Shown here in pieces: positions 51,747 through 62,070 of a stretch of DNA of 64,000 nucleotides. Origin of the DNA: an uncultured Flavobacteriaceae bacterium (lineage in GTDB: Bacteria; Bacteroidota; Bacteroidia; Flavobacteriales; Flavobacteriaceae); contig CALSPF010000001.1 in the NCBI GenBank assembly GCA_943788165.1, forward strand, positions 310,001 through 374,000. The letters run 5' to 3'. The translations under genes were made by a program, and so were the position numbers. The notes beneath the pieces are model-generated. The model had not been told where the DNA came from, made no database searches, and saw nothing but the letters and a program-made list of their open reading frames with translations. Position 1 is the stretch's first letter. Every line of letters begins with the position of its first letter.

Positions 51747-53734
51747 TGGAACAGCAAAAGCAAATAATGAATCGATTTTACCTCTTTGTGTTGGGGCTTT
51801 TTTTGTTTGCCTTTGTTTTGGTTGGGAAGTTACTATACATACAAACCCAAGAGGGGGTCTATTATCGTGAACTCGCACAAAAGCGCACAGTTAAAAACGT
51901 GATTTTGCAGCCTAGTCGCGGGAATATCTACTCCGATGATGAAAGCCTTTTAGCCACAACAGTACCCCGCTATGAAATACGTTGGGATGCTAAAGTTCCC
52001 AGTAACGATCTTTTTCAACGGAATAAAAAAGCGCTTGCCAAAGGTCTGTCAGATCTTCTTGGTGAAACCCAGGAACACCATCTTTTGAATCTTGAAAGAG
52101 CGAAAAGAAAAGAAAATCGCTACACCCTCATTGGACGTAATCTAACCTATTCAGAGTACAAGCAAATCAAAACACTTCCCCTGTTTTCACTGTCCTCACT
52201 AAGAGGAGGTTTGATTGTCGAGTCCAAATTAATTCGTGAACATCCATTGGGTAAAATTGGAGAACGCACCATTGGGTACGAAAAGAGAGATTTTGCTGGA
52301 GATTATTTACGTGTTGGACTAGAAGGGGCATTTAGTCAATATTTAAAAGGGGAGAATGGCCGACGTTTAAAACAGAAAATTGCTAATGGACAGTGGAAGC
52401 CCATCAATGATAACAATGAGAAAGAACCCACGGAGGGCTATGATGTGTATACCACAATCAATGTCAACTTTCAGGATATCGCGCATCACGCATTGCTTGG
52501 TCAGTTAGAGAAATATGAGGCAGAACACGGAACCGTGGTCGTTATGGAAACAAAGACGGGTGCCGTTAAAGCAATAGCTAATTTAGGGCGCACAGCGAAG
52601 GGCAAGTACTTCGAGAAATTGAACTATGCAGTGGGAACAACCTATGAGCCGGGATCGACATTTAAGTTGATGGCCATGATTGCGGCATTGGAAGACAAGG
52701 TGGCTGAACCACACGATTTAATTGACACCAAGAAAGGGATACTTACCTTTTATGGGAAATACAAAGTAAGGGATTCAAAAAAAGGCGGGTATGGTTTGAT
52801 TCCGCTTTCTAAAGCATTTGAGGTTTCGTCTAATACTGGAATTGTTCAGATGATTCACTCCAATTATAAAAATCAACCACGAAAGTTCATCGATCGTTTG
52901 TACAATATGGGGCTTAACGAAAAGCTTGGAATTGCTATAACTGGCGAAGGACAGCCGAAAATTCCATATCCTTCCGATCAAAACTGGAATGGTATCACAT
53001 TACCCTGGATGGCCTATGGTTATGGGGTTGAATTGACACCACTTCAAACACTCACTTTTTACAATGCGGTTGCTAACAATGGCGAAATGGTTAAGCCGCG
53101 TTTTATTGATCGTATCAATTCCCTAGGAAACGAAACCATTAAGCATTTTGAGAAAGAGGTGTTGAATCCATCAATATGCTCTCAAGAGACCATAGAAAAG
53201 GTGCAGAAAATGATGTTCAATGTAGTCGATAAAAAATGGGGGACAGGATTTGCTATAAAAGACAAGACCTTCACTATGGCCGGAAAAACAGGAACATGCC
53301 AGGTGGGCTACGCCACAGATGATGTGCAGTATATCTCTAGTTTCGTGGGATATTTTCCTGCTGATAATCCAGAGTATTCCTGCATCGTTTTGATCTATAA
53401 GCCTAATAAGAGAAAGGGTTATTACGGTGCGACGGTAGCGGCGCCAGTCTTTAAAGAAATTGCTAAAAAAATGTATTATTCAACACCAGTGGAAATGATT
53501 GTTGGATTAGATTCTTTACAGCAATCCAATAAAAAACAGCCTTCGATAGAGGAATTGTTGCTCACAAAAACCATCCCAAATTTAAAGGGAATGCCAGCCA
53601 TGGAGGCGCTATCCCTTTTAGAGCAAATGGGAATAAAAGTAACCTTGAAGGGAAGTGGTAAAGTCATCCGACAATCCATCAAGTCAGGAGAGAAGGTTAA
53701 GCCAAACTCAAGCATATTACTCGAATTATCATGA
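51746..53734 (+). CDS. ftsI: Division-specific peptidoglycan transpeptidase FtsI (PBP3-type) with PASTA domain
   Basis: Class B penicillin-binding protein crosslinking septal peptidoglycan. A transmembrane anchor spans about residues 9-27. The pedestal includes RTVKNVILQPSRGNIYS. The catalytic motifs are SxxK in YEPGSTFKLMAMI near 304, SxN in SSNTGIVQM near 360, and KTGT in MAGKTGTCQVGY near 513. One PASTA domain (TIPNLKGMPAMEALSLLEQMGIKV) lies near 610-662, unlike enterobacterial FtsI. The length is 662. It is followed by murE with a four-base overlap. Confidence 0.96.
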   Translation: MEQQKQIMNRFYLFVLGLFLFAFVLVGKLLYIQTQEGVYYRELAQKRTVKNVILQPSRGNIYSDDESLLATTVPRYEIRWDAKVPSNDLFQRNKKALAKGLSDLLGETQEHHLLNLERAKRKENRYTLIGRNLTYSEYKQIKTLPLFSLSSLRGGLIVESKLIREHPLGKIGERTIGYEKRDFAGDYLRVGLEGAFSQYLKGENGRRLKQKIANGQWKPINDNNEKEPTEGYDVYTTINVNFQDIAHHALLGQLEKYEAEHGTVVVMETKTGAVKAIANLGRTAKGKYFEKLNYAVGTTYEPGSTFKLMAMIAALEDKVAEPHDLIDTKKGILTFYGKYKVRDSKKGGYGLIPLSKAFEVSSNTGIVQMIHSNYKNQPRKFIDRLYNMGLNEKLGIAITGEGQPKIPYPSDQNWNGITLPWMAYGYGVELTPLQTLTFYNAVANNGEMVKPRFIDRINSLGNETIKHFEKEVLNPSICSQETIEKVQKMMFNVVDKKWGTGFAIKDKTFTMAGKTGTCQVGYATDDVQYISSFVGYFPADNPEYSCIVLIYKPNKRKGYYGATVAAPVFKEIAKKMYYSTPVEMIVGLDSLQQSNKKQPSIEELLLTKTIPNLKGMPAMEALSLLEQMGIKVTLKGSGKVIRQSIKSGEKVKPNSSILLELS

Positions 53735-55191
53735 AACAGTTAAAAGACATTCTGTTTGGTGTTGGTCTTGAAGCAATTCAAGGTAAAACGGATATGCCAA
53801 TTTCTTTTGTTGCTTTCGATTCGCGAAAAGTAAAAGAAGGAAGTCTTTTTGTGGCAATAAAAGGAGATGTGGTAGATGGACATGATTATATTCAGAAAGC
53901 CATAACATTGGGTGCAGTTGCAGTTGTTTGTGAAAATAAACCCATCAATGCTTCAGTCAATGTGGTATGGATTACAACCACCAACAGTCGCAAAGCTTTG
54001 GCTATTTTGGGTTCTAATTTCTATAACAACCCATCGGCCAAATTAAAACTGATAGGCGTAACCGGAACCAATGGAAAAACTACTGTTACAACCTTGCTCC
54101 ATCGTTTGTTTGAAAAAGCTGGATATGCTACTGGTTTGTTGTCAACCATAGCAATCAAATACAACTCAGAAGAAATACCCGCAAAGCACACTACTCCAGA
54201 TCCATTGCAAATCAATGCTTATCTAAGCACTATGGTTGAGGCGGGAGTTGACTTCTGTTTTATGGAGGTGTCTTCGCACGGAATAGATCAAGATCGAATC
54301 AAGGGGTTGGTTTTTGCCGGAGGAGTCTTCACCAACCTTTCGCACGATCATTTAGATTATCACAAAACCTTTGCAGATTACCGTGACGTAAAAAAACAAT
54401 TCTTTGACCAATTGCCCAAAACGGCTTTTGCATTAACAAACGCAGACGATAAGAACGGAGCCTATATGCTTCAGAATTCTAAAGCAAAAAAGAAATCATT
54501 CGGCTTGCAGAATTTTGCCGACTATCAAGCGAAGGTTTTAGAAACACAATTTTCAGGGATGCTGTTGAAAATAAATCAACAAGAGGTATGGACATCACTG
54601 GTTGGTCGATTCAATGCCTCCAACCTTATTGCGGCTTTTGCAGTTGCTCAAGAATTAGGAATTACAGCATTAGAGACCCTTGCAATGATTAGTGAATTGA
54701 AAAATGTGAAAGGACGTTTTCAAACTTTTGCAACACCCAATAAGGCTACTATAATTGTAGACTTTGCTCACACCCCTGATGCATTGGAGAATGTTTTACT
54801 GACCATTCAGCAAATACGCACCAAAAATGAAACGCTCACAACGGTGGTGGGCTGTGGAGGTAACCGTGATAAGGGTAAGCGCCCTTTGATGGGGAAGGTG
54901 GTTGCCCAGCTAAGTGATAAGGTAATCTTTACGGCAGATAACCCCCGCGATGAGGATCCAGAGTTAATCATCGATGCGATGGAAGCTGGCGTGAGTCCAG
55001 AAGACTTTAAGAAATCACTCCGCATAACCAGTAGGGAGCAAGCAATAAAGGCTGCATGTATGTCCTTGATGCCTGGAGACGTCTTATTGATTGCTGGAAA
55101 AGGACACGAAGATTACCAAGAAATTAACGGAATTAGATCGCCATTTGATGACTATTTAGTTGCCCAAAAAATATGTAAACAACTCTTTTAA
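53731..55191 (+). CDS. murE: UDP-MurNAc-L-Ala-D-Glu--meso-diaminopimelate ligase
   Basis: Adds meso-DAP to UDP-MurNAc-dipeptide. The ATP-binding loop [17 protein letters not shown] lies near residue 108. [12 protein letters not shown] is near 180, [11 protein letters not shown]-type [13 protein letters not shown] near 205, and the DAP-specificity motif DNPRDEDP near 406. The DNPR form implies meso-DAP rather than lysine. The length is 486. It overlaps ftsI by four bases. Confidence 0.97.
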   Translation: MKQLKDILFGVGLEAIQGKTDMPISFVAFDSRKVKEGSLFVAIKGDVVDGHDYIQKAITLGAVAVVCENKPINASVNVVWITTTNSRKALAILGSNFYNNPSAKLKLIGVTGTNGKTTVTTLLHRLFEKAGYATGLLSTIAIKYNSEEIPAKHTTPDPLQINAYLSTMVEAGVDFCFMEVSSHGIDQDRIKGLVFAGGVFTNLSHDHLDYHKTFADYRDVKKQFFDQLPKTAFALTNADDKNGAYMLQNSKAKKKSFGLQNFADYQAKVLETQFSGMLLKINQQEVWTSLVGRFNASNLIAAFAVAQELGITALETLAMISELKNVKGRFQTFATPNKATIIVDFAHTPDALENVLLTIQQIRTKNETLTTVVGCGGNRDKGKRPLMGKVVAQLSDKVIFTADNPRDEDPELIIDAMEAGVSPEDFKKSLRITSREQAIKAACMSLMPGDVLLIAGKGHEDYQEINGIRSPFDDYLVAQKICKQLF

Positions 55192-55192
55192 T

Positions 55193-56410
55193 ATGCTGTA
55201 CTATTTATTCGATTTTTTAGAAGCACAATATCAGTTTCCCGGAGCGAGCTTGTTTCAGTTTTTGTCATTTAGAGCTGCTATCGCCGCTATGTTTTCATTG
55301 ATTTTTTCAACTTTGTATGGTAAGAAAATAATTGACTTTTTAGCCAAGAAACAAATTGGAGAGAGTATTCGTGACCTAGGTCTTGTGGGTCAATCCGAGA
55401 AAGCTGGAACCCCGACCATGGGAGGGATTATGATAATCTTGAGTACCCTCGTCCCTGTCTTAATGTTGGCTCGTTTAGACAATATTTATATTCAGTTATT
55501 GCTCTTTACCACAGTTTGGATGGGAGCCATTGGGTTTTTAGACGATTATATCAAGATTTTCAAAAAAGATAAAGCCGGCCTCAAGGGAACATTCAAGATC
55601 TTGGGGCAAGTTCTGTTGGGGATAGTCGTGGGGGCAACACTCTATTTTCATCCAGAAGTTACCGTGCGACAAGAAGCGGCTGCCAATAAAATCAAGGTAG
55701 TTGAAGAGGTGTCGTCTTTTAAGGCAGAAGAAAAGTCTACCATAACGACTATTCCGATGTTTAAAAACAACGAGTTTGATTATGCTGAAATGATTGCTTG
55801 GATTCCAGGTGCAAAATCATGGGCATGGCTGATTTTTATTCCAATTGTAATATTTATTGTTACTGCCATATCAAATGGGGCCAATCTCACCGATGGGATT
55901 GACGGACTTGCAGCGGGTAGTTCGGCTATTATGGTATTTACCTTGGGCATTTTCGCTTGGGTTTCTGGAAATGTTATTTTTTCCGATTACCTCAACATAA
56001 TGTATATCCCCAATGCTGGAGAAATTTCTGTTTTTGTCGCAGCATTTCTAGGTGCATTGATTGGTTTCTTGTGGTACAACACTTTCCCAGCTCAGGTTTT
56101 TATGGGCGATACAGGAAGTTTGACCATTGGAGCAATCATTGCAGTAATTGCAATAATGATTCGAAAAGAACTACTTCTTCCTCTTTTGTGTGGAGTGTTC
56201 TTAATAGAGAATCTGTCTGTAGTGTTGCAAGTCAGCTATTTTAAATATACGAGAAAAAAAACAGGGGTTGGGAAGCGTATTTTTCTCATGTCTCCCATTC
56301 ATCATCACTACCAAAAGAAAGGCTACCACGAAAGTAAAATTGTTGCTCGTTTTTGGATTGTCGGTATTTTATTGAGCATACTCACCATTGTAACCTTAAA
56401 ACTGCGTTAA
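55193..56410 (+). CDS. mraY: Phospho-N-acetylmuramoyl-pentapeptide transferase
   Basis: Integral membrane enzyme moving phospho-MurNAc-pentapeptide to undecaprenyl phosphate (lipid I synthesis). Asp-rich catalytic loop [21 protein letters not shown] near residue 110. [17 protein letters not shown] near 230 contains the catalytic Asp, and the HHH motif [14 protein letters not shown] is near 360. A long loop insertion near residues 155-205 ([23 protein letters not shown]) is typical of Bacteroidota MraY. The ORF-track start is 11 codons earlier and overlaps murE; ATG at 55193 is two bases after the murE stop. Confidence 0.97.
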   Translation: MLYYLFDFLEAQYQFPGASLFQFLSFRAAIAAMFSLIFSTLYGKKIIDFLAKKQIGESIRDLGLVGQSEKAGTPTMGGIMIILSTLVPVLMLARLDNIYIQLLLFTTVWMGAIGFLDDYIKIFKKDKAGLKGTFKILGQVLLGIVVGATLYFHPEVTVRQEAAANKIKVVEEVSSFKAEEKSTITTIPMFKNNEFDYAEMIAWIPGAKSWAWLIFIPIVIFIVTAISNGANLTDGIDGLAAGSSAIMVFTLGIFAWVSGNVIFSDYLNIMYIPNAGEISVFVAAFLGALIGFLWYNTFPAQVFMGDTGSLTIGAIIAVIAIMIRKELLLPLLCGVFLIENLSVVLQVSYFKYTRKKTGVGKRIFLMSPIHHHYQKKGYHESKIVARFWIVGILLSILTIVTLKLR

Positions 56411-57744
56411 TGAAAAAACTAGTCATTTTAGGGGGAGGTGAAAGCGGAAAAGGGACAGCTATTTTAGGTCATAAAATGGGCTATGACGTGTTTCTTTCTG
56501 ATGCTGGAACAATTTCGTCTGAAGTGAAATCTAAGCTTGATGCCTTGGGTGTTTCTTGGGAAGAGAAGCTGCATTCCATAGACCGGATTTTAGCAGCAGA
56601 TATTGTTATGAAAAGTCCAGGTATACCAGAGCATGTTGCGGTTGTTAAACAATTGCGTGCTGCTGGAGTTAGTATTCAATCCGAAATTGAATTTGCGGCA
56701 CAGCACAGCAAAGCAAAATTAATTGGGATAACGGGAAGTAATGGTAAAACCACAACAACCTTATTGGTCCATCATTTGTTGAAAGAAGCCGGCCTCAATG
56801 TGGGTATTGCTGGCAATATTGGAGAAAGTTTTGCGCAAAAAGTAGCGGAAAAAAATCATGCTTATTATGTGCTTGAAATCAGTAGTTTTCAGTTAGATGA
56901 TATTCAAAATTTCGCTCCAGAAATTGCAGTAATCACCAACATCACACCCGATCATTTAGATCGCTACAATGACGATTTCTCGCTTTATGTCAAGTCGAAG
57001 TTACGTATAGCGAGTAATCAGAGGTATAATCAGTTTCTGCTTTTTAATGCAGATGACCCAGTGTTGATCGAGGCTTTACAGGCCTCTTCGACTGCAGCAC
57101 AAAAAATCCCTTTTGGATACACCAACACTTCGCCTCTAGGAGCGTCCTATGCAAATGAAGAAATTAAAATAATTGAACAAAAATCTACCACTATGATATC
57201 AACCACACAATTCCCATTGCAGGGAAGACACAATTTGCTCAACGCAATGGCAGCAGTCTCTGTTGCTCGCCTATTAGACATTAGTAAAGATTCTATTCGT
57301 GAAAGTTTACTCAGCTTCACAAAGGTTGAGCACCGTTTGGAGAATGTCTTAAAAATACAAAACCGAACCTATATTAATGATTCTAAAGCGACCAATGTCA
57401 ATGCAACTTTTTATGCCTTGGAGAGCATGGAAGGACAAACAGTTTGGATTGTTGGGGGTATAGATAAAGGCAATGACTACTCTGCTCTTTTGCCCTTGGT
57501 ACGTGAAAAAGTAAAAGCGATCATATGCTTAGGGGTGGATAACGAGAAAATAATTGATGCATTTTCGCCCGTTGTCGACCTTATGGTTGAGACGCAATCC
57601 ATGACGGAAGCAGTGAAAATGGCACATAAGCTTGCAGACAAAAAAGAATATGTTTTATTGTCTCCAGCCTGTGCAAGTTTTGATCTTTTTGATAATTATG
57701 AAGATCGTGGAAATCAATTTAAAACCGCTATTCGCGAATTGTAA
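56410..57744 (+). CDS. murD: UDP-MurNAc-L-Ala--D-Glu ligase
   Basis: Adds D-glutamate to UDP-MurNAc-L-Ala. GGGESGKGTAILGHKMGYDVFLSD starts the UDP-binding domain; the family norm GxSGxGxA is slightly altered. The ATP loop IGITGSNGKTTTTLLVHHL is near residue 104, LEISSFQLDDI near 158, and NDSKATNVNATFYALES near 318. The C-terminal LLSPACASFDLFDNYEDRGNQFK is diagnostic. The start at 56410 overlaps the mraY stop by one base (TAATG); the ORF-track start lies inside mraY. Length 444. Confidence 0.97.
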   Translation: MKKLVILGGGESGKGTAILGHKMGYDVFLSDAGTISSEVKSKLDALGVSWEEKLHSIDRILAADIVMKSPGIPEHVAVVKQLRAAGVSIQSEIEFAAQHSKAKLIGITGSNGKTTTTLLVHHLLKEAGLNVGIAGNIGESFAQKVAEKNHAYYVLEISSFQLDDIQNFAPEIAVITNITPDHLDRYNDDFSLYVKSKLRIASNQRYNQFLLFNADDPVLIEALQASSTAAQKIPFGYTNTSPLGASYANEEIKIIEQKSTTMISTTQFPLQGRHNLLNAMAAVSVARLLDISKDSIRESLLSFTKVEHRLENVLKIQNRTYINDSKATNVNATFYALESMEGQTVWIVGGIDKGNDYSALLPLVREKVKAIICLGVDNEKIIDAFSPVVDLMVETQSMTEAVKMAHKLADKKEYVLLSPACASFDLFDNYEDRGNQFKTAIREL

Positions 57745-58949
57745 TGGAACAGAAAGCAAAGCTTATTCAAGGTGATTTAGTGCTCTGGGGGATTCTAGCT
57801 CTTCTGGCATTATTTTCTTTTTTCCCAGTGTTTAGCGCAAGTTCCAATTTAAGCTATGTGGTCGGAAATGGAACGCCATGGCAGCACTTGTTTAAGCATA
57901 TGTTTATTTTGGTTATGGGATTTATTTTTATGATTGGGATACATAAAATACCTTTTCATTATTTTAAAGGAATATCAATTTTATTGTTGCCTGTTGTGGT
58001 TGTTTTATTGATCTACACCGTCTCACAAGGAACCATGATAGGTGGTGCAAATGCAAGTAGATGGATTCGACTTCCTTTTGTAGGGATCAGTTTTCAGACC
58101 TCTACATTAGCCTCCTTGGTTTTGATGATGTATGTCGCACACTATTTAGATAAAAATAAAGAAAAGAAACTCCGGTTTAGCCAAACCCTTGTACCGCTTT
58201 GGTTGCCTGTAGGAATAATTCTTGCTTTGGTGTTGCCAGCAAATTTATCAACGGCAGTAATTGTGTTTGCAATGGTTTCAATGCTGATGTTCTTTGGCGG
58301 TTACCCTATTAAGTATTTATTGGTCATTTTTGGTGCAGGTTTTCTGGGGCTATGCCTTTTTGTCTTGGCAGCAAAAGCTTTTCCAGATAGTATGCCCAAT
58401 CGAGTTGATACTTGGATGAGTAGAATTGATAATTTCCGCGAACCAACCTCTGGTGCAGACGGTAATTACCAGGTTGAGCGTGCAAAAATAGCGATTGCTA
58501 CTGGCGGTATTACCGGCCTTGGGGTTGGTAAGAGTGTTATGAAAAACTTTTTACCGCAGAGTAGCTCAGATTTTATTTATGCCATTATTGTTGAAGAGTT
58601 CGGACTAGTGGGGGGGGTAACAATCATCCTGCTATATCTGTTGATTCTCTTTCGAATTATTGTTATTGCCCATCGAACGACATCGGTTTACGGTAAATTA
58701 TTGGTTATGGCAGTGGGTTTACCTGTCATTGTACAAGCATTTATCAATATGGGAGTTGCCCTAAATGTTTTTCCGGTTACTGGACAAACACTCCCCATGG
58801 TTAGTAGTGGTGGAACTGCAGCCTGGATGACTTGTATTGCATTTGGGATCATCTTAAGCATTAGTGTTGCTCAAGAAAAATCTTCGCAAGAAAAAGAAGA
58901 AGAGGTAAATGAAGATAATCCATTAGCTGTATTAAGTGAAGCAATTTAA
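57744..58949 (+). CDS. ftsW: Division-specific SEDS glycosyltransferase FtsW
   Basis: Polytopic SEDS protein polymerising septal glycan strands with FtsI. About ten transmembrane segments are visible. NLSTAVIVFAMVSMLMFFGG near residues 175-195 corresponds to the conserved region. The loop with catalytic Asp is in the long extracellular segment near ATGGITGLGVGKSVMKNFLPQSSSDFIYAIIVEEFGLVGG. FPVTGQTLPMVSSGGTA near 340 is the SEDS signature. The C-terminus is an acidic cytoplasmic tail. Length 401. It overlaps murD by one base and murG by 14 bases. Confidence 0.96.
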   Translation: MEQKAKLIQGDLVLWGILALLALFSFFPVFSASSNLSYVVGNGTPWQHLFKHMFILVMGFIFMIGIHKIPFHYFKGISILLLPVVVVLLIYTVSQGTMIGGANASRWIRLPFVGISFQTSTLASLVLMMYVAHYLDKNKEKKLRFSQTLVPLWLPVGIILALVLPANLSTAVIVFAMVSMLMFFGGYPIKYLLVIFGAGFLGLCLFVLAAKAFPDSMPNRVDTWMSRIDNFREPTSGADGNYQVERAKIAIATGGITGLGVGKSVMKNFLPQSSSDFIYAIIVEEFGLVGGVTIILLYLLILFRIIVIAHRTTSVYGKLLVMAVGLPVIVQAFINMGVALNVFPVTGQTLPMVSSGGTAAWMTCIAFGIILSISVAQEKSSQEKEEEVNEDNPLAVLSEAI

Positions 58950-60036
58950 CTACATCATTTCGGGCGGAGGTACAGGCGGACACATTTATCCTGCTCTAGC
59001 CATTGCAAATCAGATTAAGGCAGAGGATCCAACGGCTTCGATTATCTTTGTAGGTGCATTGGGTAAAATGGAAATGGAAAAAGTTCCACAGGCAGGCTAT
59101 AAAATTCATGGAATATGGATTGCTGGAATACAACGAGCAAAGCTGTGGAAGAATTTTTTTTTCCCATTAAAATTAATGATCAGTTTGATTCATTCTTTTT
59201 TTATCTGGTTGCGCTATCGACCAGATGTTTTGATTGGAACAGGGGGATTTGCAAGCGGTCCCATGTTATATGTTGGAGGGGCTATGGGAAGTAAAACGTA
59301 TTTACAAGAACAAAATTCGTATCCAGGAATAACGAACAAATTGCTCGCCAAAAGAGCGGCTGGAATAGCGGTAGCTTATCCCGGTATGGAGCGTTATTTT
59401 CCAAAGGGAAAAATACATTATACGGGGAATCCTGTACGGGATTCATTGCTAAAAATCAGTAGCCTACGTGAACAAGGCTTAGCGCATTTTAACTTGGATC
59501 CAACAAAAAAGACATTGGCTGTTCTCGGCGGAAGCCTTGGTGCGAGGGCAATAAACGATTTAATTGCAGATCATATCGAATTATTTGATCAATTGAATCT
59601 TCAGTTGATCTGGCAATGCGGTAAAATGTATTATGAGGATTATGCTTCTTTTAGTTCAAGAAGTATAAACGTTCATTCCTTTATTCAGAAAATGGATTGC
59701 CTCTATGCTGCGGCAGATTTTATTATTTCTAGGGCGGGTGCCTCAACTATTTCAGAATTATCTATTGTGGCTAAACCCTTAATTTTGATTCCTTCTCCCA
59801 ATGTAGCTGAGAATCATCAGTACAAAAATGCAGCAGTTTTGGCAGAAAAAGGGGCGGCGATTCTAATGCCCGAGTCCTCAGCAAAAAAAACATTTGAAGC
59901 AACACTTAAAACAATTGTTTTGTCAGAAAAGAAACAGTTAGCAATGGCTGAATCACTAGCTCAAATGGCATTGCCAAAAGCGACAGAAACAATTGTTCAA
60001 CACATTAAAAAATTAATCCCTTCCCATGCAAAATAA
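58936..60036 (+). CDS. murG: UDP-GlcNAc:lipid I GlcNAc transferase
   Basis: Membrane-associated GT28 glycosyltransferase making lipid II. The first glycine-rich loop is IISGGGTGGHIYPALAIA near residue 8, and IGTGGFASGPMLYVGGAM is near 95. AVLGGSLGARAIND near 196 and DFIISRAGASTISELSIVAKPLILIPSPN near 260 form the UDP-GlcNAc site. The length of 366 is typical. It overlaps ftsW by 14 bases and murC by 11 bases. Confidence 0.97.
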   Translation: MKQFNYIISGGGTGGHIYPALAIANQIKAEDPTASIIFVGALGKMEMEKVPQAGYKIHGIWIAGIQRAKLWKNFFFPLKLMISLIHSFFIWLRYRPDVLIGTGGFASGPMLYVGGAMGSKTYLQEQNSYPGITNKLLAKRAAGIAVAYPGMERYFPKGKIHYTGNPVRDSLLKISSLREQGLAHFNLDPTKKTLAVLGGSLGARAINDLIADHIELFDQLNLQLIWQCGKMYYEDYASFSSRSINVHSFIQKMDCLYAAADFIISRAGASTISELSIVAKPLILIPSPNVAENHQYKNAAVLAEKGAAILMPESSAKKTFEATLKTIVLSEKKQLAMAESLAQMALPKATETIVQHIKKLIPSHAK

Positions 60037-61354
60037 AGTTTTTTATTTTATTGGAATTGGTGGAATTGGTATGTCTTCCATTGCACGCTATCTCAAGGAC
60101 TTAGGAGCTCAAGTGGGTGGATACGACAAAACCCCTTCGGCTATCACATCTTCGTTGGAGGAATGTGGTGCCTTCGTCACCTTTCAAGAGGAAGTTGAAA
60201 TTTTGCCAGATGCATTCAAGCAGAGTGATGTACGTGTGATTTTTACTCCTGCTGTACCGAGTTCACACCCACAGCTACAGTTTTTTGAAAAGCAAGGAAA
60301 TGAGCTTGTGAAGCGGGCTGCTTTTTTAGGTGAAATCACCAATAGCATGTCTACTTTGGCTATTGCTGGAACCCATGGTAAAACGACGACTACCTCAATT
60401 TTGGCCCATTTCTTTTTAAGCTTGCAATCTCCCTTCACTGCATTTGTTGGTGGTATGATGAATGCGCATAAATCCAATCTAATATCGACAGGAAGAAATG
60501 TTGCCTTGGTTGAAGCGGATGAATTTGACCGTTCTTTTTTACAGCTTTCACCCAATATTGCCTGCATTACATCTACCGATGCAGATCATCTAGATATCTA
60601 CGGAACAGCAGACGAAGTGTTTGATTCCTACCGCGCATTTGCAAATAAGGTGAGTGATGTACTTGTACTCGAAAAAAGGGTCCCTTTAGAAGGTGTGACC
60701 TATAGTATTTATGAAAAAGCTGATTATAGCATAACAGCAATTGCGCCTGAGGGTTTTGGTTATCGCTTTGATCTTACTTCTCCAAAAGGAAGTTATCAGC
60801 GATTGTATTTTAGTCAATTGGGCTTGCATAACCTATCCAATGCATTGGCAGCTTTTGCTATGGCAAGTGAATTTGGGTTGAACGATCAGCAACTCTCCTC
60901 TGCATTTAGTACATTTGAAGGAGTAGATCGTCGATTGCAGTTGATCGTTGAAAACAGTCGTCATGTATTGATCGATGATTATGCGCACCACCCAACAGAA
61001 ATCAATTCCGTCTTTGAGACCCTGGAAAATGCCTATCCTGAAGAGCGGAAATGCGCCATTTTTCAGCCACATCTATTCAGTCGTACGCGCGATTTTATGG
61101 ATGATTTTGCCACGGCTTTATCTCAATTTGATGAGGTCATTTTATTGTCTATTTATCCAGCACGCGAATTGCCAATTGTTGGAATAAATGCAGAAGCTTT
61201 GGCTGAGAAAATCAGCACTAAAGTGAATGTTTCTGTGGTAGAAAAGCACCAGTTATTGGCACAAGTTGCACTTATTTCTGCCCGTGTGAAAGTGGTTTTA
61301 GGTGCTGGTGATATTGGGCTAGAAGTGGAGAAAATAAAGCAAAAATTAATCTAA
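60026..61354 (+). CDS. murC: UDP-MurNAc--L-alanine ligase
   Basis: First amino-acid-adding Mur ligase. FIGIGGIGMSSIARYLKDLGAQVGGYD is the N-terminal UDP-binding motif. The ATP loop AIAGTHGKTTTTSILAHF lies near residue 112, ALVEADEFDRSFLQLSPN near 165, and IDDYAHHPTEINSVFETL near 318. RTRDFMDDFATAL follows. The length of 442 is as expected. It is followed by the ftsQ-like gene with a one-base gap. Confidence 0.97.
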   Translation: MQNKVFYFIGIGGIGMSSIARYLKDLGAQVGGYDKTPSAITSSLEECGAFVTFQEEVEILPDAFKQSDVRVIFTPAVPSSHPQLQFFEKQGNELVKRAAFLGEITNSMSTLAIAGTHGKTTTTSILAHFFLSLQSPFTAFVGGMMNAHKSNLISTGRNVALVEADEFDRSFLQLSPNIACITSTDADHLDIYGTADEVFDSYRAFANKVSDVLVLEKRVPLEGVTYSIYEKADYSITAIAPEGFGYRFDLTSPKGSYQRLYFSQLGLHNLSNALAAFAMASEFGLNDQQLSSAFSTFEGVDRRLQLIVENSRHVLIDDYAHHPTEINSVFETLENAYPEERKCAIFQPHLFSRTRDFMDDFATALSQFDEVILLSIYPARELPIVGINAEALAEKISTKVNVSVVEKHQLLAQVALISARVKVVLGAGDIGLEVEKIKQKLI

Positions 61355-61355
61355 G

Positions 61356-62063
61356 ATGAAAACAACAAATATTCTATTTCTTGTCTTTGTTTCCTTGTTT
61401 CTTTTTGGAATGAGTGGATTCGCTTTATTTAAAAGTAATGATAGTAAAATCAGCTCATTAGAAGTTTTGTTTAGCGAAAATAGCGGTCTTTTTTTATCGC
61501 CAGAAATCGTTAATAAGATGTTGATACAAACCGAAGACAGTTTGTTTTTTCAGCAGAAAGATGTAGTAGCTTTGAAGTTAATGGAGCAAAAATTGTTGGC
61601 ACACCCAATGATTAAGAATGTTCAATTATACACTATTCCGCAAGGTGAGTTATTTGTAGAAATCGAAGAGAGAACCCCCGTTCTTCGTGTCATCGGTGAA
61701 ACGTCATTTTACATTGACAATACAGGCGCTAAAATGCCTTTATCGAGTCGACATAGGGCAACTGTTCCTTTGTTTTATGGTGCTATTGAAACGGCTGATT
61801 TAAAACAGGTCCTTCGACTAGTTGAATCTGCTAGTGGTGATTCTTTTCTTGCACAAGAATTGATTCATTTGAAGTTACAAAACAATCAATTGGTATTGGG
61901 ATTACGATCCCATCCTTTTGAAGTTATTTGGGGAAAGCCAGATGATTTTGTAGTTAAAATAAATAAACTGAAACGTGTGTGCGCATATTACGTTAATACA
62001 AAAGCTGCGCCACCAGTGAAATTAAATTTAACCTATTCGCAACAAGTTGTTGCGAGCTATTGA
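61356..62063 (+). CDS. FtsQ/DivIB-like cell division protein
   Basis: Bitopic division protein in the usual ftsQ position between murC and ftsA. A transmembrane segment spans about residues 6-26 (ILFLVFVSLFLFGMSGFAL). A POTRA-like region follows (ISSLEVLFSENSGLFLSPEIVNKML, then LLAHPMIKNVQLYTIPQGELFVEIEERTPVLRVIGETSFYID). The beta domain runs to the C-terminus. FtsQ interacts with FtsL/FtsB to recruit FtsW and FtsI. Name based mainly on context and topology. Length 235. Confidence 0.85.
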   Translation: MKTTNILFLVFVSLFLFGMSGFALFKSNDSKISSLEVLFSENSGLFLSPEIVNKMLIQTEDSLFFQQKDVVALKLMEQKLLAHPMIKNVQLYTIPQGELFVEIEERTPVLRVIGETSFYIDNTGAKMPLSSRHRATVPLFYGAIETADLKQVLRLVESASGDSFLAQELIHLKLQNNQLVLGLRSHPFEVIWGKPDDFVVKINKLKRVCAYYVNTKAAPPVKLNLTYSQQVVASY

Positions 62064-62070
62064 TTAGGAC